Assembly (NCBI GenBank): GCA_002413455.1
Contig: DHXA01000236.1
Span: forward strand, 5,004 to 18,330
Length of the DNA stretch: 13,327 nucleotides
Direction: 5' to 3'
Origin: Rhodanobacter sp. UBA5168
GTDB taxonomy: Bacteria; Pseudomonadota; Gammaproteobacteria; Xanthomonadales; Rhodanobacteraceae
A program made the translations under genes and the position numbers. Numbering within the stretch: position 1 is the first letter of the stretch; every line of letters begins with the position of its first letter. Positions 5,989 to 12,646 of this stretch are shown here, piece by piece. Below the pieces are notes generated by a model that searched no databases, was not told where the DNA came from, and saw only the letters and a list, made by a program, of their open reading frames with translations.

Positions 5989-6729
5989 CTATTTCTTTTT
6001 CGGCTTGCCGACGCCCACCCATTTGGCCGGATCGAAACCACCGACCTCGTAGACCAGGGTCTGCTTCTTCTCGCCATCGGCCAGGGTCACGTCCATGGTG
6101 ATCTTCTTCGCCTTCTGCAGCATCGCGATGAAAGCCTTGTCGTCACGAATCATCAACGCCGGCTCGCCGGTGGATGGGGCGAACGCCATGATGCGAACCG
6201 ATTTGCCGTCGACCGTGCTGGCGATGACGCAATTGCCGCGGCACACGAAGCCTGGCTTGCGGCCGTACAGGAACACGCTCTGGCCCCAGCTGGTATGCCG
6301 GCGCAAGACCAGTTGCACCCGATCATCGCCGGAGGGCTGGCTGCTCTGGATGGTGGCGGTGGACTGCGTGCCGCCGGCCATCGGCGACAGCTGATACAGC
6401 CACAGGCTGGACAGACGATACTTCTCGCTGGCTTCGGTATAACGCTTCTCGATGTCGGGCAGGGTTTTCTGCACCTCCTTCGCGGCGTCGCTGGCCGGGA
6501 ACCGCTTGACGATGTCCTTGCCCATCGACACGGCCATCTCGTCGTTGTGGATGCGCAGCAGCTGTCGATAGGTGTCGAGGTTGCGCGCCGCGTCGGCGTT
6601 CTGGCTCTGCGCCTGCTGCTGCGCCGCGTCGGGCGCGGGCGCCTGGCCCTGTTGCGAGCAGCCCGCAAGCATCAGGGCACTGCCCAGCAAGGCGCCGGCC
6701 AGCGGGCGGAGGAAAGACGGATTCATCAT
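5989..6729 (-). CDS. Lipoprotein of unknown function with N-terminal helical region
   Basis: This 246-residue protein has the signal MMNPSFLRPLAGALLGSALM followed by LAGC, a textbook lipobox with Cys24. A Gln/Ala-rich linker (residues ~25-45) follows, then a helical region (DTYRQLLRIHNDEMAVSMGK to EKYRLSSLWLYQ, ~52-115) and a C-terminal, more beta-like domain (VQLVLRRHTSWGQSVFLYGR onward). A CRGNC pair (FVCRGNCVIAS) could form a disulfide. The tail ends in basic PKKK. I do not recognise a named family. Two adjacent ATG codons (6729 and 6726) are possible starts, and neither has a clear Shine-Dalgarno sequence. It lies 71 bp downstream of the LytTR gene and 62 bp upstream of the small lipoprotein gene, all in one direction. 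Confidence 0.88.
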   Translation of the reverse strand: MMNPSFLRPLAGALLGSALMLAGCSQQGQAPAPDAAQQQAQSQNADAARNLDTYRQLLRIHNDEMAVSMGKDIVKRFPASDAAKEVQKTLPDIEKRYTEASEKYRLSSLWLYQLSPMAGGTQSTATIQSSQPSGDDRVQLVLRRHTSWGQSVFLYGRKPGFVCRGNCVIASTVDGKSVRIMAFAPSTGEPALMIRDDKAFIAMLQKAKKITMDVTLADGEKKQTLVYEVGGFDPAKWVGVGKPKKK

Positions 6730-6800
6730 TGGCGTTGCACCGCACAGTGGACAGGCGCCTAGCTTGGAACGATCCGCCGCCAGGGCGCAACCGGCTTCGC

Positions 6801-7667
6801 TCAGTCCTGCCGGCCGAAGCGTTCGCGCAATGCGGCCCGGTAGCGCCGGCTGCAGGGGATCTTTGCGCCATCACGCATCTGCAGGCGAGCGTCACCGGTG
6901 TCCAGCGGCTCGATTTCGGCGAGGTAGTCGAGGTTGATGAAATGGCTGCGATGCACGCGCACGAAGCGCGCCGGGTCCAGCCGCCCCTCGATTCCGGCCA
7001 TCGTGGCGCGCAACGGATAGTCGCGACCGCGTACATGCAGGTTCACATAATTGCCGGAGGCCTGCAGCCATTCGATCTCGCTGGCATTGATCAGAAACTC
7101 CCTGCCCAGCTTGCGCACCAGAAAGCGTTCGGGCCGTTCCACGGGTTCCACCGGCGGACCTTCCTCCGGCGCGACCAGCAACCTTGCCTCGCCCTGCCAG
7201 CGCATCAGCCACAGCCGCGACAGACAGGTCAGCGCAATGATGATGAAATAGGTGCGGATATCCTTGAGGTATTCGTAGCCGAAATTGGGCCACCATGCGC
7301 CGAAGCGGTAATGCCAGCCGGCCAGGTCGTAAACCAGCTTGCGCAGCGCGACCATGCCGCCAACATGCAACAGGCTGAACGGCACACTGGCCAGCAGGTG
7401 CCACGGCAGGCTGCGGCGCCAGGTGTCGAAGCGAAACGGCCAACGGCGCTCGACCGCCAGCACCGCCGGGATCAGGGCCAGGATCAGGATCGAACTGGTC
7501 CACTCCCACACCCATGGCTCCCATGCCGCCGTCCGGGCATGGTCGATCTGCGCGACCATGCTGTTGAACACGGTATTGAAAATGGTCAGCAAGACCCAGA
7601 AGCCGACTTCGGCCGGATGTCGCCAGCGCTGAAAGTCGCGGTATTCGAAATCCGTCGGTTCGGTCAT
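6801..7667 (-). CDS. Membrane-anchored LytTR-family transcriptional regulator
   Basis: This 288-residue protein has an N-terminal membrane part with about four hydrophobic segments (approximately residues 21-40, 57-72, 90-107 and 139-154). A short linker rich in Pro/Glu (165-180) joins it to a C-terminal LytTR DNA-binding domain (~181-286). The domain shows the family hallmarks: FLVRKLGREFLINASEIEWL, then QASGNYVNLHVRGRDYPLR, then LDPARFVRVHRSHFINLDYL. There is no receiver domain, so it probably senses a signal directly in the membrane. The start at 7667 (MTEPTDFEYR) is preferred over 7703, which lies inside the divergent promoter region. Its Shine-Dalgarno sequence is weak. The gene is divergent from the Tat-exported flavoprotein gene and leads the two lipoprotein genes, which makes both plausible targets. 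Confidence 0.92.
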   Translation of the reverse strand: MTEPTDFEYRDFQRWRHPAEVGFWVLLTIFNTVFNSMVAQIDHARTAAWEPWVWEWTSSILILALIPAVLAVERRWPFRFDTWRRSLPWHLLASVPFSLLHVGGMVALRKLVYDLAGWHYRFGAWWPNFGYEYLKDIRTYFIIIALTCLSRLWLMRWQGEARLLVAPEEGPPVEPVERPERFLVRKLGREFLINASEIEWLQASGNYVNLHVRGRDYPLRATMAGIEGRLDPARFVRVHRSHFINLDYLAEIEPLDTGDARLQMRDGAKIPCSRRYRAALRERFGRQD

Positions 7668-7847
7668 GCCGGCAATTCTACGTGGCGGCCGGAACGCCCA
7701 CACGCTTCGTCCCGTGGGGCCGCGGCTCGTCCCTGTTCAACCACGAACCATCACTGGCGGATCGACAACCGATGCCAGCGGGGCATCATGGGTGGGCCGC
7801 CGCGGTCTGTCGTGGTGATGCCTCACGAGCCGATCTGGAGCAGCCGG
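7668..7847. promoter_or_regulatory. Divergent promoter region between the LytTR regulator and the flavoprotein
   Basis: This 180-bp gap separates two divergent start codons and must hold both promoters. I could not find a convincing pair of LytTR direct repeats or clear sigma-70 boxes by eye. The long plus-strand open frame running through here and far upstream is an artefact of high GC, not an N-terminal extension. Confidence 0.45.
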
Positions 7848-9677
7848 ATGAAAAGACGCGACCTGTTGAAAGCCATGGCAGCGCTACCGCTGTTGCCGCT
7901 GCTGATGCGCAGCGGCGTGGCCTCGGCACGGGACGCCGCCACCGTCATGGCGGCGAAATTACGTTCGCGGGTACGGCCAGGCGAGCCCGGCTGGCCGCTG
8001 GCGAACCAATGGGAGCAGCTCAAGCGCGACGTCGGCGGCCGCCTGCTGAAGCTCGAATCGCCCTTTGCTCGCTGCACCACATCGCCCTCCGACGGCGGTT
8101 GCGCAGAGATGCTGAAACATCTGGACAACCCTTTCGCAGTGGGCGACAACCCCGCATTGACCCAGACCAGCGGCTGGGCCGATGCATGGACGTCGCAGCC
8201 CAGCGCCTACGCGGTGGCGGCAGAGAACACCGCCGACGTGGTGGCCGCGGTCGACTTCGCGCGGCGGCACCGCCTGCGGCTGGTGGTGAAGGGTGGCGGC
8301 CACAGTTATCAGGGCACCTCGGATGCGCCGGACTCGCTATTGATATGGCCGCGACACATGAACAAGGTGACCCTGCACGATGCCTTTGTCGCGCAAGGCT
8401 GCGCGGGCCGGGAGGCACCACAGCCTGCGGTGACGATCGAGGCCGGCGCGATGTGGAGCGACGCCTACGACGCGGTCACCACGAAAGGCGGTCGCTACGT
8501 GCAGGGCGGCGGCTGCACCACGGTGGGCGTCGCCGGCCTGGTGCAGAGCGGCGGCTTCGGCAACTTCTCGAAGAACTGGGGCACGGCGGCAGCCAACCTG
8601 CTGCAGGCGGAAATCGTCACCGCCGACGGCGAGGTGCGCATCGCCAACGCCCGCACCCATCCCGATCTGTTCTGGGGCATCAAGGGCGGCGGCGGTGGCA
8701 GCTTGGGAACGATCACGCGCCTCACCTTGCGCACGTTCGAGTTGCCGGCGGTATTCGGCGCGGTATTCGGCAGCATCAAGGCATCGTCCGACGACGCGTT
8801 TCGCGCGTTGATCGCCAAGGCGATGGATTTTTATCGCGGCGCGCTGTTCAACCCGCACTGGGGTGAACAGATGTCGTTCCGTGGCAACAATACGTTGAAC
8901 ATATCGATGGTGTTCCAGGGCCTGACCCAGCCGCAGGCGGAGCAGGTCTGGGCGCCGTTTCTCGACTGGGTCCGCGCCCGCGGCGAGTACCGGTTCGCCA
9001 AACCGATGCAGACGCTGGCCATGCCGGCCCGGCATTTCTGGGACGCGGAGTTTTTCCGCGCCCATGCGCCCCAGCTCGTCGTAGCGGACGACCGACCCGG
9101 CGCACCGGCCTACCATACCCTCTGGGCCGGCGACCAGGAGCAGGTCGGCTGGTTCATCCACAGCTATCAGTCGGCATGGCTGCCGGCGGCGTTGCTGCAA
9201 CCGGGTCAGCACTCACGACTGGTGGATGCGCTGTTCGCCGCTTCCCGGCACTGGGGTTTTGCGCTGCACTTCAACAAGGGACTGGCCGGCGGTTCCGCCG
9301 ATGCGATTGACCGCGCACGCGATACCGCCACCCACCCGCAAGTACTGGACGCCTTTGCGTTGGCTATCTGCGCCAGCAGCGGCGACCCCGCCTTTCCCGA
9401 CATGCCGAACGCCCGCCCCGAACTGGCCAAGGCGCGACGCGAGGCGGCGACCATCGACAAGGCGATGGATGCGCTGCGTGCCGTGGCGCCCGGTGCCGGT
9501 TCATATGTCTCGGAGAGCGACTATTTCCTGCGTGACTGGCAGCAGGGATTCTGGGGCTCCCACTACGCGAAGCTTGCGGCGGTAAAGCGCAAGTACGATC
9601 CGGAGGGCCTGTTCTTTGTACACCACGGCGTGGGCAGCGAAGTATGGAGCAAAGATGGCTTTACCCGCCTCGCATGA
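7848..9677 (+). CDS. Tat-exported FAD-linked oxidase of the berberine bridge enzyme family
   Basis: This is a 609-residue flavoprotein oxidase/dehydrogenase. The N-terminus MKRRDLLKAMAALPLLPLLM then RSGVASA is a twin-arginine signal (KRRDLLK) with a probable cleavage after ASA (~27), so the folded, FAD-loaded enzyme should be exported. The FAD-binding domain (about 110-300) contains KGGGHSYQGTS with His152 and GGGCTTVGVAGLVQSGGFGN with Cys223. These match the two residues that bind FAD covalently in berberine bridge enzymes. The C-terminal BBE segment is near 555-600 (YVSESDYFLRDW ... HYAKLAAVKRKYDPEGLFFV). The substrate is unknown; relatives oxidise alcohols, sugars or alkaloids. The start at 7848 has GGAG seven bases upstream. 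The protein is longer than many relatives (~450-530 residues), with an extra N-terminal part before residue 110. Confidence 0.95.
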   Translation: MKRRDLLKAMAALPLLPLLMRSGVASARDAATVMAAKLRSRVRPGEPGWPLANQWEQLKRDVGGRLLKLESPFARCTTSPSDGGCAEMLKHLDNPFAVGDNPALTQTSGWADAWTSQPSAYAVAAENTADVVAAVDFARRHRLRLVVKGGGHSYQGTSDAPDSLLIWPRHMNKVTLHDAFVAQGCAGREAPQPAVTIEAGAMWSDAYDAVTTKGGRYVQGGGCTTVGVAGLVQSGGFGNFSKNWGTAAANLLQAEIVTADGEVRIANARTHPDLFWGIKGGGGGSLGTITRLTLRTFELPAVFGAVFGSIKASSDDAFRALIAKAMDFYRGALFNPHWGEQMSFRGNNTLNISMVFQGLTQPQAEQVWAPFLDWVRARGEYRFAKPMQTLAMPARHFWDAEFFRAHAPQLVVADDRPGAPAYHTLWAGDQEQVGWFIHSYQSAWLPAALLQPGQHSRLVDALFAASRHWGFALHFNKGLAGGSADAIDRARDTATHPQVLDAFALAICASSGDPAFPDMPNARPELAKARREAATIDKAMDALRAVAPGAGSYVSESDYFLRDWQQGFWGSHYAKLAAVKRKYDPEGLFFVHHGVGSEVWSKDGFTRLA

Positions 9678-9707
9678 ATCGACAGGCGCCTGACCCATCG
9701 AGTCAAA

Positions 9708-9747
9708 GTGCGGCTGGCCGGCTAAACTAGCCGTTTTCCAGCCGCAC
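9708..9747. promoter_or_regulatory. Nested inverted repeat directly upstream of the MFS gene
   Basis: The outer arms GTGCGGCTGG (9708-9717) and CCAGCCGCAC (9738-9747) pair perfectly over 10 bp. Inside them CGGCTA (9719-9724) and TAGCCG (9728-9733) form a second stem with loop AAC, followed by TTTT. The structure ends six bases before the ATG at 9754 and takes the place of a Shine-Dalgarno sequence. The TAAACT inside it could be a -10 box. It may be an operator, a translation-blocking leader hairpin, or a terminator for the flavoprotein gene. Confidence 0.65.
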
Positions 9748-9753
9748 CGATTC

Positions 9754-11007
9754 ATGTCCGAACGCGACGATTCCCTGCTCCGCCACCCGGCCTTCGTCGC
9801 GTTCTGGTTCGCCCGGATCGCGTCCGGCTTCGGCTTCCAGATGCTGTCGGTGGCGGTGGGCTGGCAGATCTACGCGATCACCGGCCGCGCGTTCGACCTG
9901 GGCCTGATCGGCCTGGTGCAGTTCGTGCCGTCGGTACTTCTGGCGCTGCCGGCCGGGCATGTCGCCGACCAGTTCGAGCGGCGCCGCATCGTGCTGCTCG
10001 GCCAGGTGGTGGAGTGGATCGCGATCGCGCTGCTGGCCGGCATGAGCCTGGCGCACGGCATCCACGAGGTCGGCATCCTGCTGCTTGTGTTCATGGTCGG
10101 CATCGCCAAGGCGTTCGAATTCCCGGCGTTGCAATCGATGTTGCCGGCGCTGGTGCCCGTGGAAGTCCTGCCGCGCGCGATGGCAGTGAACGCCTCGGCC
10201 GGCCAGGCGGCAATGATCATGGGGCCGGCGCTCGGCGGTTTCCTGTACGTAGCCGGGCCGGGCGTGGTGTACGCGGTATGCGCCGCGCTGTACCTGGTTT
10301 CGATCGTGTTGATGGTACGTCTGCGCTATGAACACGCGCCACCGAAACGCGAGCCGGCCACGCTGAAGACACTGTTCGCGGGCGTGCATTTCATCCGCGC
10401 GCGCAAGGACGTACTCGGCGTGATCTCGCTGGACCTGTTTGCGGTGTTGCTCGGCGGCGCCACCGCACTGCTGCCGATCTTCGCCAAGGACATCCTGCAT
10501 ACCGGTCCATGGGGTCTGGGCCTGCTGCGCGCGGCGCCGGCGGTGGGTGCGCTGCTGATGTCGGTATGGCTGGCGCGGCACAACCTGCAGCGGCGGGTCG
10601 GCGCCATCATGTTCGCGTCGGTGGCCGGCTTCGGCATGGCCACCCTGGTGTTTGCGCTGTCGACCACGTTATGGCTGTCACTGGTCGCCCTGTTTGCACT
10701 GGGCGCGTTCGACATGGTCAGCATGGTGATCCGCGGCGCGTTGGTGCAGCTGGATACGCCGGACGACATGCGCGGCCGAGTCAGCGCGGTGAACGCGATC
10801 TTCATCAACACCTCCAACCAGCTGGGCGAGTTCGAGTCGGGCATGCTCGCCGCATGGATAGGTGCGATAAACGCCACCGTGCTGGGCGGCGTCGGCACCT
10901 TGCTGGTGGTCGGGCTGTGGATGGCAATGTTCCCAACCCTGCGCCGGCGCCAGCGGCTGCACGTCGAGGCGACCGCATCGGAAGGGCCGGTTGCGGATAT
11001 TCTCTAG
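9754..11007 (+). CDS. Major facilitator superfamily exporter, EntS-like (MFS_3)
   Basis: This 417-residue integral membrane protein of the EntS/MefA-type MFS branch exports small molecules (siderophores or drugs) by proton antiport. It starts RHPAFVAFWFARIASGFGFQ, then MLSVAVGWQIYAITG, which is typical of the group. It carries the cytoplasmic loop motif A as GHVADQFERRR (68-78) and the late signature DTPDDMRGRVSAVNAIF (near 335-350). About 10-12 hydrophobic segments span most of its length, with a polar tail after ~395. No Shine-Dalgarno sequence precedes the ATG; a nested hairpin ends six bases upstream instead. The pentein-family hydrolase gene starts 49 bp after its stop on the same strand, which suggests an operon. 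The substrate cannot be told from sequence. Confidence 0.93.
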   Translation: MSERDDSLLRHPAFVAFWFARIASGFGFQMLSVAVGWQIYAITGRAFDLGLIGLVQFVPSVLLALPAGHVADQFERRRIVLLGQVVEWIAIALLAGMSLAHGIHEVGILLLVFMVGIAKAFEFPALQSMLPALVPVEVLPRAMAVNASAGQAAMIMGPALGGFLYVAGPGVVYAVCAALYLVSIVLMVRLRYEHAPPKREPATLKTLFAGVHFIRARKDVLGVISLDLFAVLLGGATALLPIFAKDILHTGPWGLGLLRAAPAVGALLMSVWLARHNLQRRVGAIMFASVAGFGMATLVFALSTTLWLSLVALFALGAFDMVSMVIRGALVQLDTPDDMRGRVSAVNAIFINTSNQLGEFESGMLAAWIGAINATVLGGVGTLLVVGLWMAMFPTLRRRQRLHVEATASEGPVADIL

Positions 11008-11056
11008 CACGGTGGGCACGCGCCAATCGGACGACCCGTCCACCCGGAGCCGCGCC

Positions 11057-11974
11057 ATGATCACCACGTCGCCGAGCGAATTCCTGCAGGCCTACGCGGC
11101 GCTGGCACCCCTGCCGCACGCCGCGGCCACCGCGCGGGCGGCGTACCTGATCGCGCCAGCCGATTTTACGCTGGCGGCGGAATCGGCGCGCGACAACTGC
11201 TACATGGACATGAGCCTCACGGTCGATCCGCTCAAGGCGCTGGCCCAGCACGCCGCCCTGGCGCAGGCGCTGCGTGCGGACTGTCCGGTGATCACTTTCC
11301 CCGGCGACCCCACCACGCCCGACGCGGTGTTTCCGAACAACGTCTTCGCCACTGCACCCGGCCGGCTCATCGTGGGCCGCATGCGCCACGCAGTTCGTGA
11401 GCGCGAGGCCGCGCGCACCGACATCCGCGAGTTCTTCGGCAACGTGCTGGGTTACGACGAGATCGACCTGTCCCGTTGCGACGACCTGGTCGCCGAGCTG
11501 ACCGGCTCGCTGATCATCGACCGCGCCCGCGGTGTCGGCTACTGCGGCCTCAGCGAACGGTGCGATCTGGCCGGCGCACACGCCATGCACATGGCCTTCG
11601 ACCTGCGCCTGATGTTCTGTTTCGAGCTGGCCGAATCCGAATACCACACCAACGTGGTGCTGACCCTGCTGGCCAGCCGCGCCGCGATCATCGCCGCCGA
11701 CGGTTTTCGCGACCCGGCCGTGCCGAAGGCGATCGCCACGGCGTGCGGCGATCGCGCGATCTGGCTGAGCCCCGCCCAGAAACGGGCGTTCGCCGGCAAT
11801 GCGATCACCCTGTCCGACTCGCGCGTATGGATGAGCGCGCGAGCGGCCGCGTCGCTGACTGACGACCAGATCGAGGCGCTGGGCGATTTCGGTTTTGCGA
11901 TTGGCGCGGTGGATCTGAGCGAGATCGAAAAAGCCGGCGGCAGCCTGCGCTGCTGTGTGGGCGAGATTTACTGA
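11057..11974 (+). CDS. Arginine deiminase-related pentein-fold hydrolase (CtlX-like)
   Basis: This 305-residue protein of the pentein superfamily is related to arginine deiminase, dimethylarginine hydrolase and amidinotransferases, which hydrolyse or transfer guanidino groups. Family marks are VFPNNVFAT (91-99), ELTGSLIIDRARGVGYCGLS (147-166), the catalytic-type histidine in ESEYHTNVVL (His197), and the C-terminal nucleophile region GGSLRCCVGEIY (Cys299, with Cys300 beside it). The C-terminus ends right after this Cys motif, as in CtlX/COG4874 proteins. The start at 11057 has GGAG eight bases upstream; an in-frame upstream codon at 10991 would overlap the MFS gene. The true substrate (arginine, methylarginine or another guanidine/ureido compound) is unknown. 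Confidence 0.92.
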   Translation: MITTSPSEFLQAYAALAPLPHAAATARAAYLIAPADFTLAAESARDNCYMDMSLTVDPLKALAQHAALAQALRADCPVITFPGDPTTPDAVFPNNVFATAPGRLIVGRMRHAVREREAARTDIREFFGNVLGYDEIDLSRCDDLVAELTGSLIIDRARGVGYCGLSERCDLAGAHAMHMAFDLRLMFCFELAESEYHTNVVLTLLASRAAIIAADGFRDPAVPKAIATACGDRAIWLSPAQKRAFAGNAITLSDSRVWMSARAAASLTDDQIEALGDFGFAIGAVDLSEIEKAGGSLRCCVGEIY

Positions 11975-12044
11975 ACTCCTTTTTTCGCAGGAGCCCGCTA
12001 GCGCGGCGATGCTCGTCCGGGTTTCGACCAAAAGCATCGTCGCG
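11975..12044. repeat. REP-like inverted repeat after the hydrolase gene
   Basis: CGCGGCGATGCT (12002-12013) and AGCATCGTCGCG (12033-12044) are complementary at 11 of 12 positions, with a 19-base loop. The left arm is preceded by GCAGGAGCCCGCTAG, which resembles the GTAGGAGC-type start of short repeats common in Xanthomonadales and Pseudomonas genomes. A run of T (11979-11985) just after the hydrolase stop has no stem in front of it on the plus strand. Confidence 0.5.
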
Positions 12045-12169
12045 GCCCGCGCTGGACTGGATGCCAGCCGCCCTCTCCTGCAGGCATTCCTGGCGCGCAT
12101 CCATGCCAGGCCAGCGTATCGGCGGGCACTGCCGCGGCGGCGAGTATCAACCCGGCTGAACGGATCGCG

Positions 12170-12187
12170 CAGTGCACCGCACTGTTT
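12170..12187 (+). terminator. Small hairpin with T-run upstream of the tail-anchored protein gene
   Basis: CAGTGC-ACC-GCACTG forms a perfect 6-bp stem with a three-base loop, followed by TTTA. It lies 60 bases before the next start codon. It could be a weak terminator for the hydrolase transcript or an operator of the downstream gene. Confidence 0.35.
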
Positions 12188-12244
12188 ACGCGTCACTCAC
12201 GACATGACTGGCAGCCTGTGACACCAGATGAAAGGAGAGCCACC

Positions 12245-12577
12245 ATGCGTAATCGTGATATCGAACGCCAGATCCGCGACACGGCCGACCGTGCCGGTGA
12301 ACGCGTGCGCCATTATGCCGACGACGCCGCCGGCAACGCGCAGAACCTGCTTGAGCGCGGCCGCCGCACCATCCATGAACGCTTTGGCAAACGCGGCGGT
12401 TACAGCCGCCAGCTGTCGCATGCAGCCGAGGATTTTGCCGACGAGGCGAACTACCACTATCGTCGGCTGCGTCGCCAGGTGAGCCGCAACCCCGGTGCCA
12501 CCGCCGCCATCGTGCTGGGCACCGTCGGCGCATTCCTGCTGTTGCGCCGCGCGTTCCGCAGCAACGACGAGAATTGA
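12245..12577 (+). CDS. Small C-terminally membrane-anchored protein, ElaB/YqjD (DUF883)-like
   Basis: This 110-residue protein begins MRNRDIERQIRDTADRAGER with a long, charged amphipathic helical region (residues ~3-80). A single hydrophobic segment, NPGATAAIVLGTVGAFLLL (~82-100), follows, then a short basic tail. This layout, including an NP-x-x-(S/T)A start of the helix, resembles ElaB/YqjD/YgaM proteins, which tether ribosomes to the inner membrane in stationary phase. The resemblance is in layout rather than a clear sequence match. The ATG at 12245 is supported by AAGGAG eight bases upstream; an upstream in-frame ATG at 12218 has no such site. The gene ends at the bidirectional terminator shared with aceE. 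Confidence 0.85.
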   Translation: MRNRDIERQIRDTADRAGERVRHYADDAAGNAQNLLERGRRTIHERFGKRGGYSRQLSHAAEDFADEANYHYRRLRRQVSRNPGATAAIVLGTVGAFLLLRRAFRSNDEN

Positions 12578-12596
12578 TCGCCACGCGGTTCGCAGC

Positions 12597-12632
12597 AAAC
12601 CAGAAGCCCGCCGAAAGGCGGGCTTCTGGTTT
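12597..12632. terminator. Strong bidirectional terminator between the small membrane protein and aceE
   Basis: AAACCAGAAGCCCGCC (12597-12612) and GGCGGGCTTCTGGTTT (12617-12632) pair perfectly over 16 bp around a GAAA tetraloop. The A-run on one side and T-run on the other give a proper U-tract in both directions. It serves the convergent genes ending at 12577 (plus) and 12647 (minus). Confidence 0.93.
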
Positions 12633-12646
12633 GGACGGCTGGTCGT

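Noticed and set aside
6729..7847. Plus-strand open frame continuous with the flavoprotein, giving a 982-residue protein
   Set aside because: The upstream part is antisense to the LytTR gene and has no motif; the Tat signal and ribosome binding site fix the start at 7848.
10805..12196. 463-codon minus-strand open frame
   Set aside because: It is antisense to the MFS and pentein-hydrolase genes, both well supported on the plus strand, and its translation is Arg/Gly/Ala-rich without motifs.
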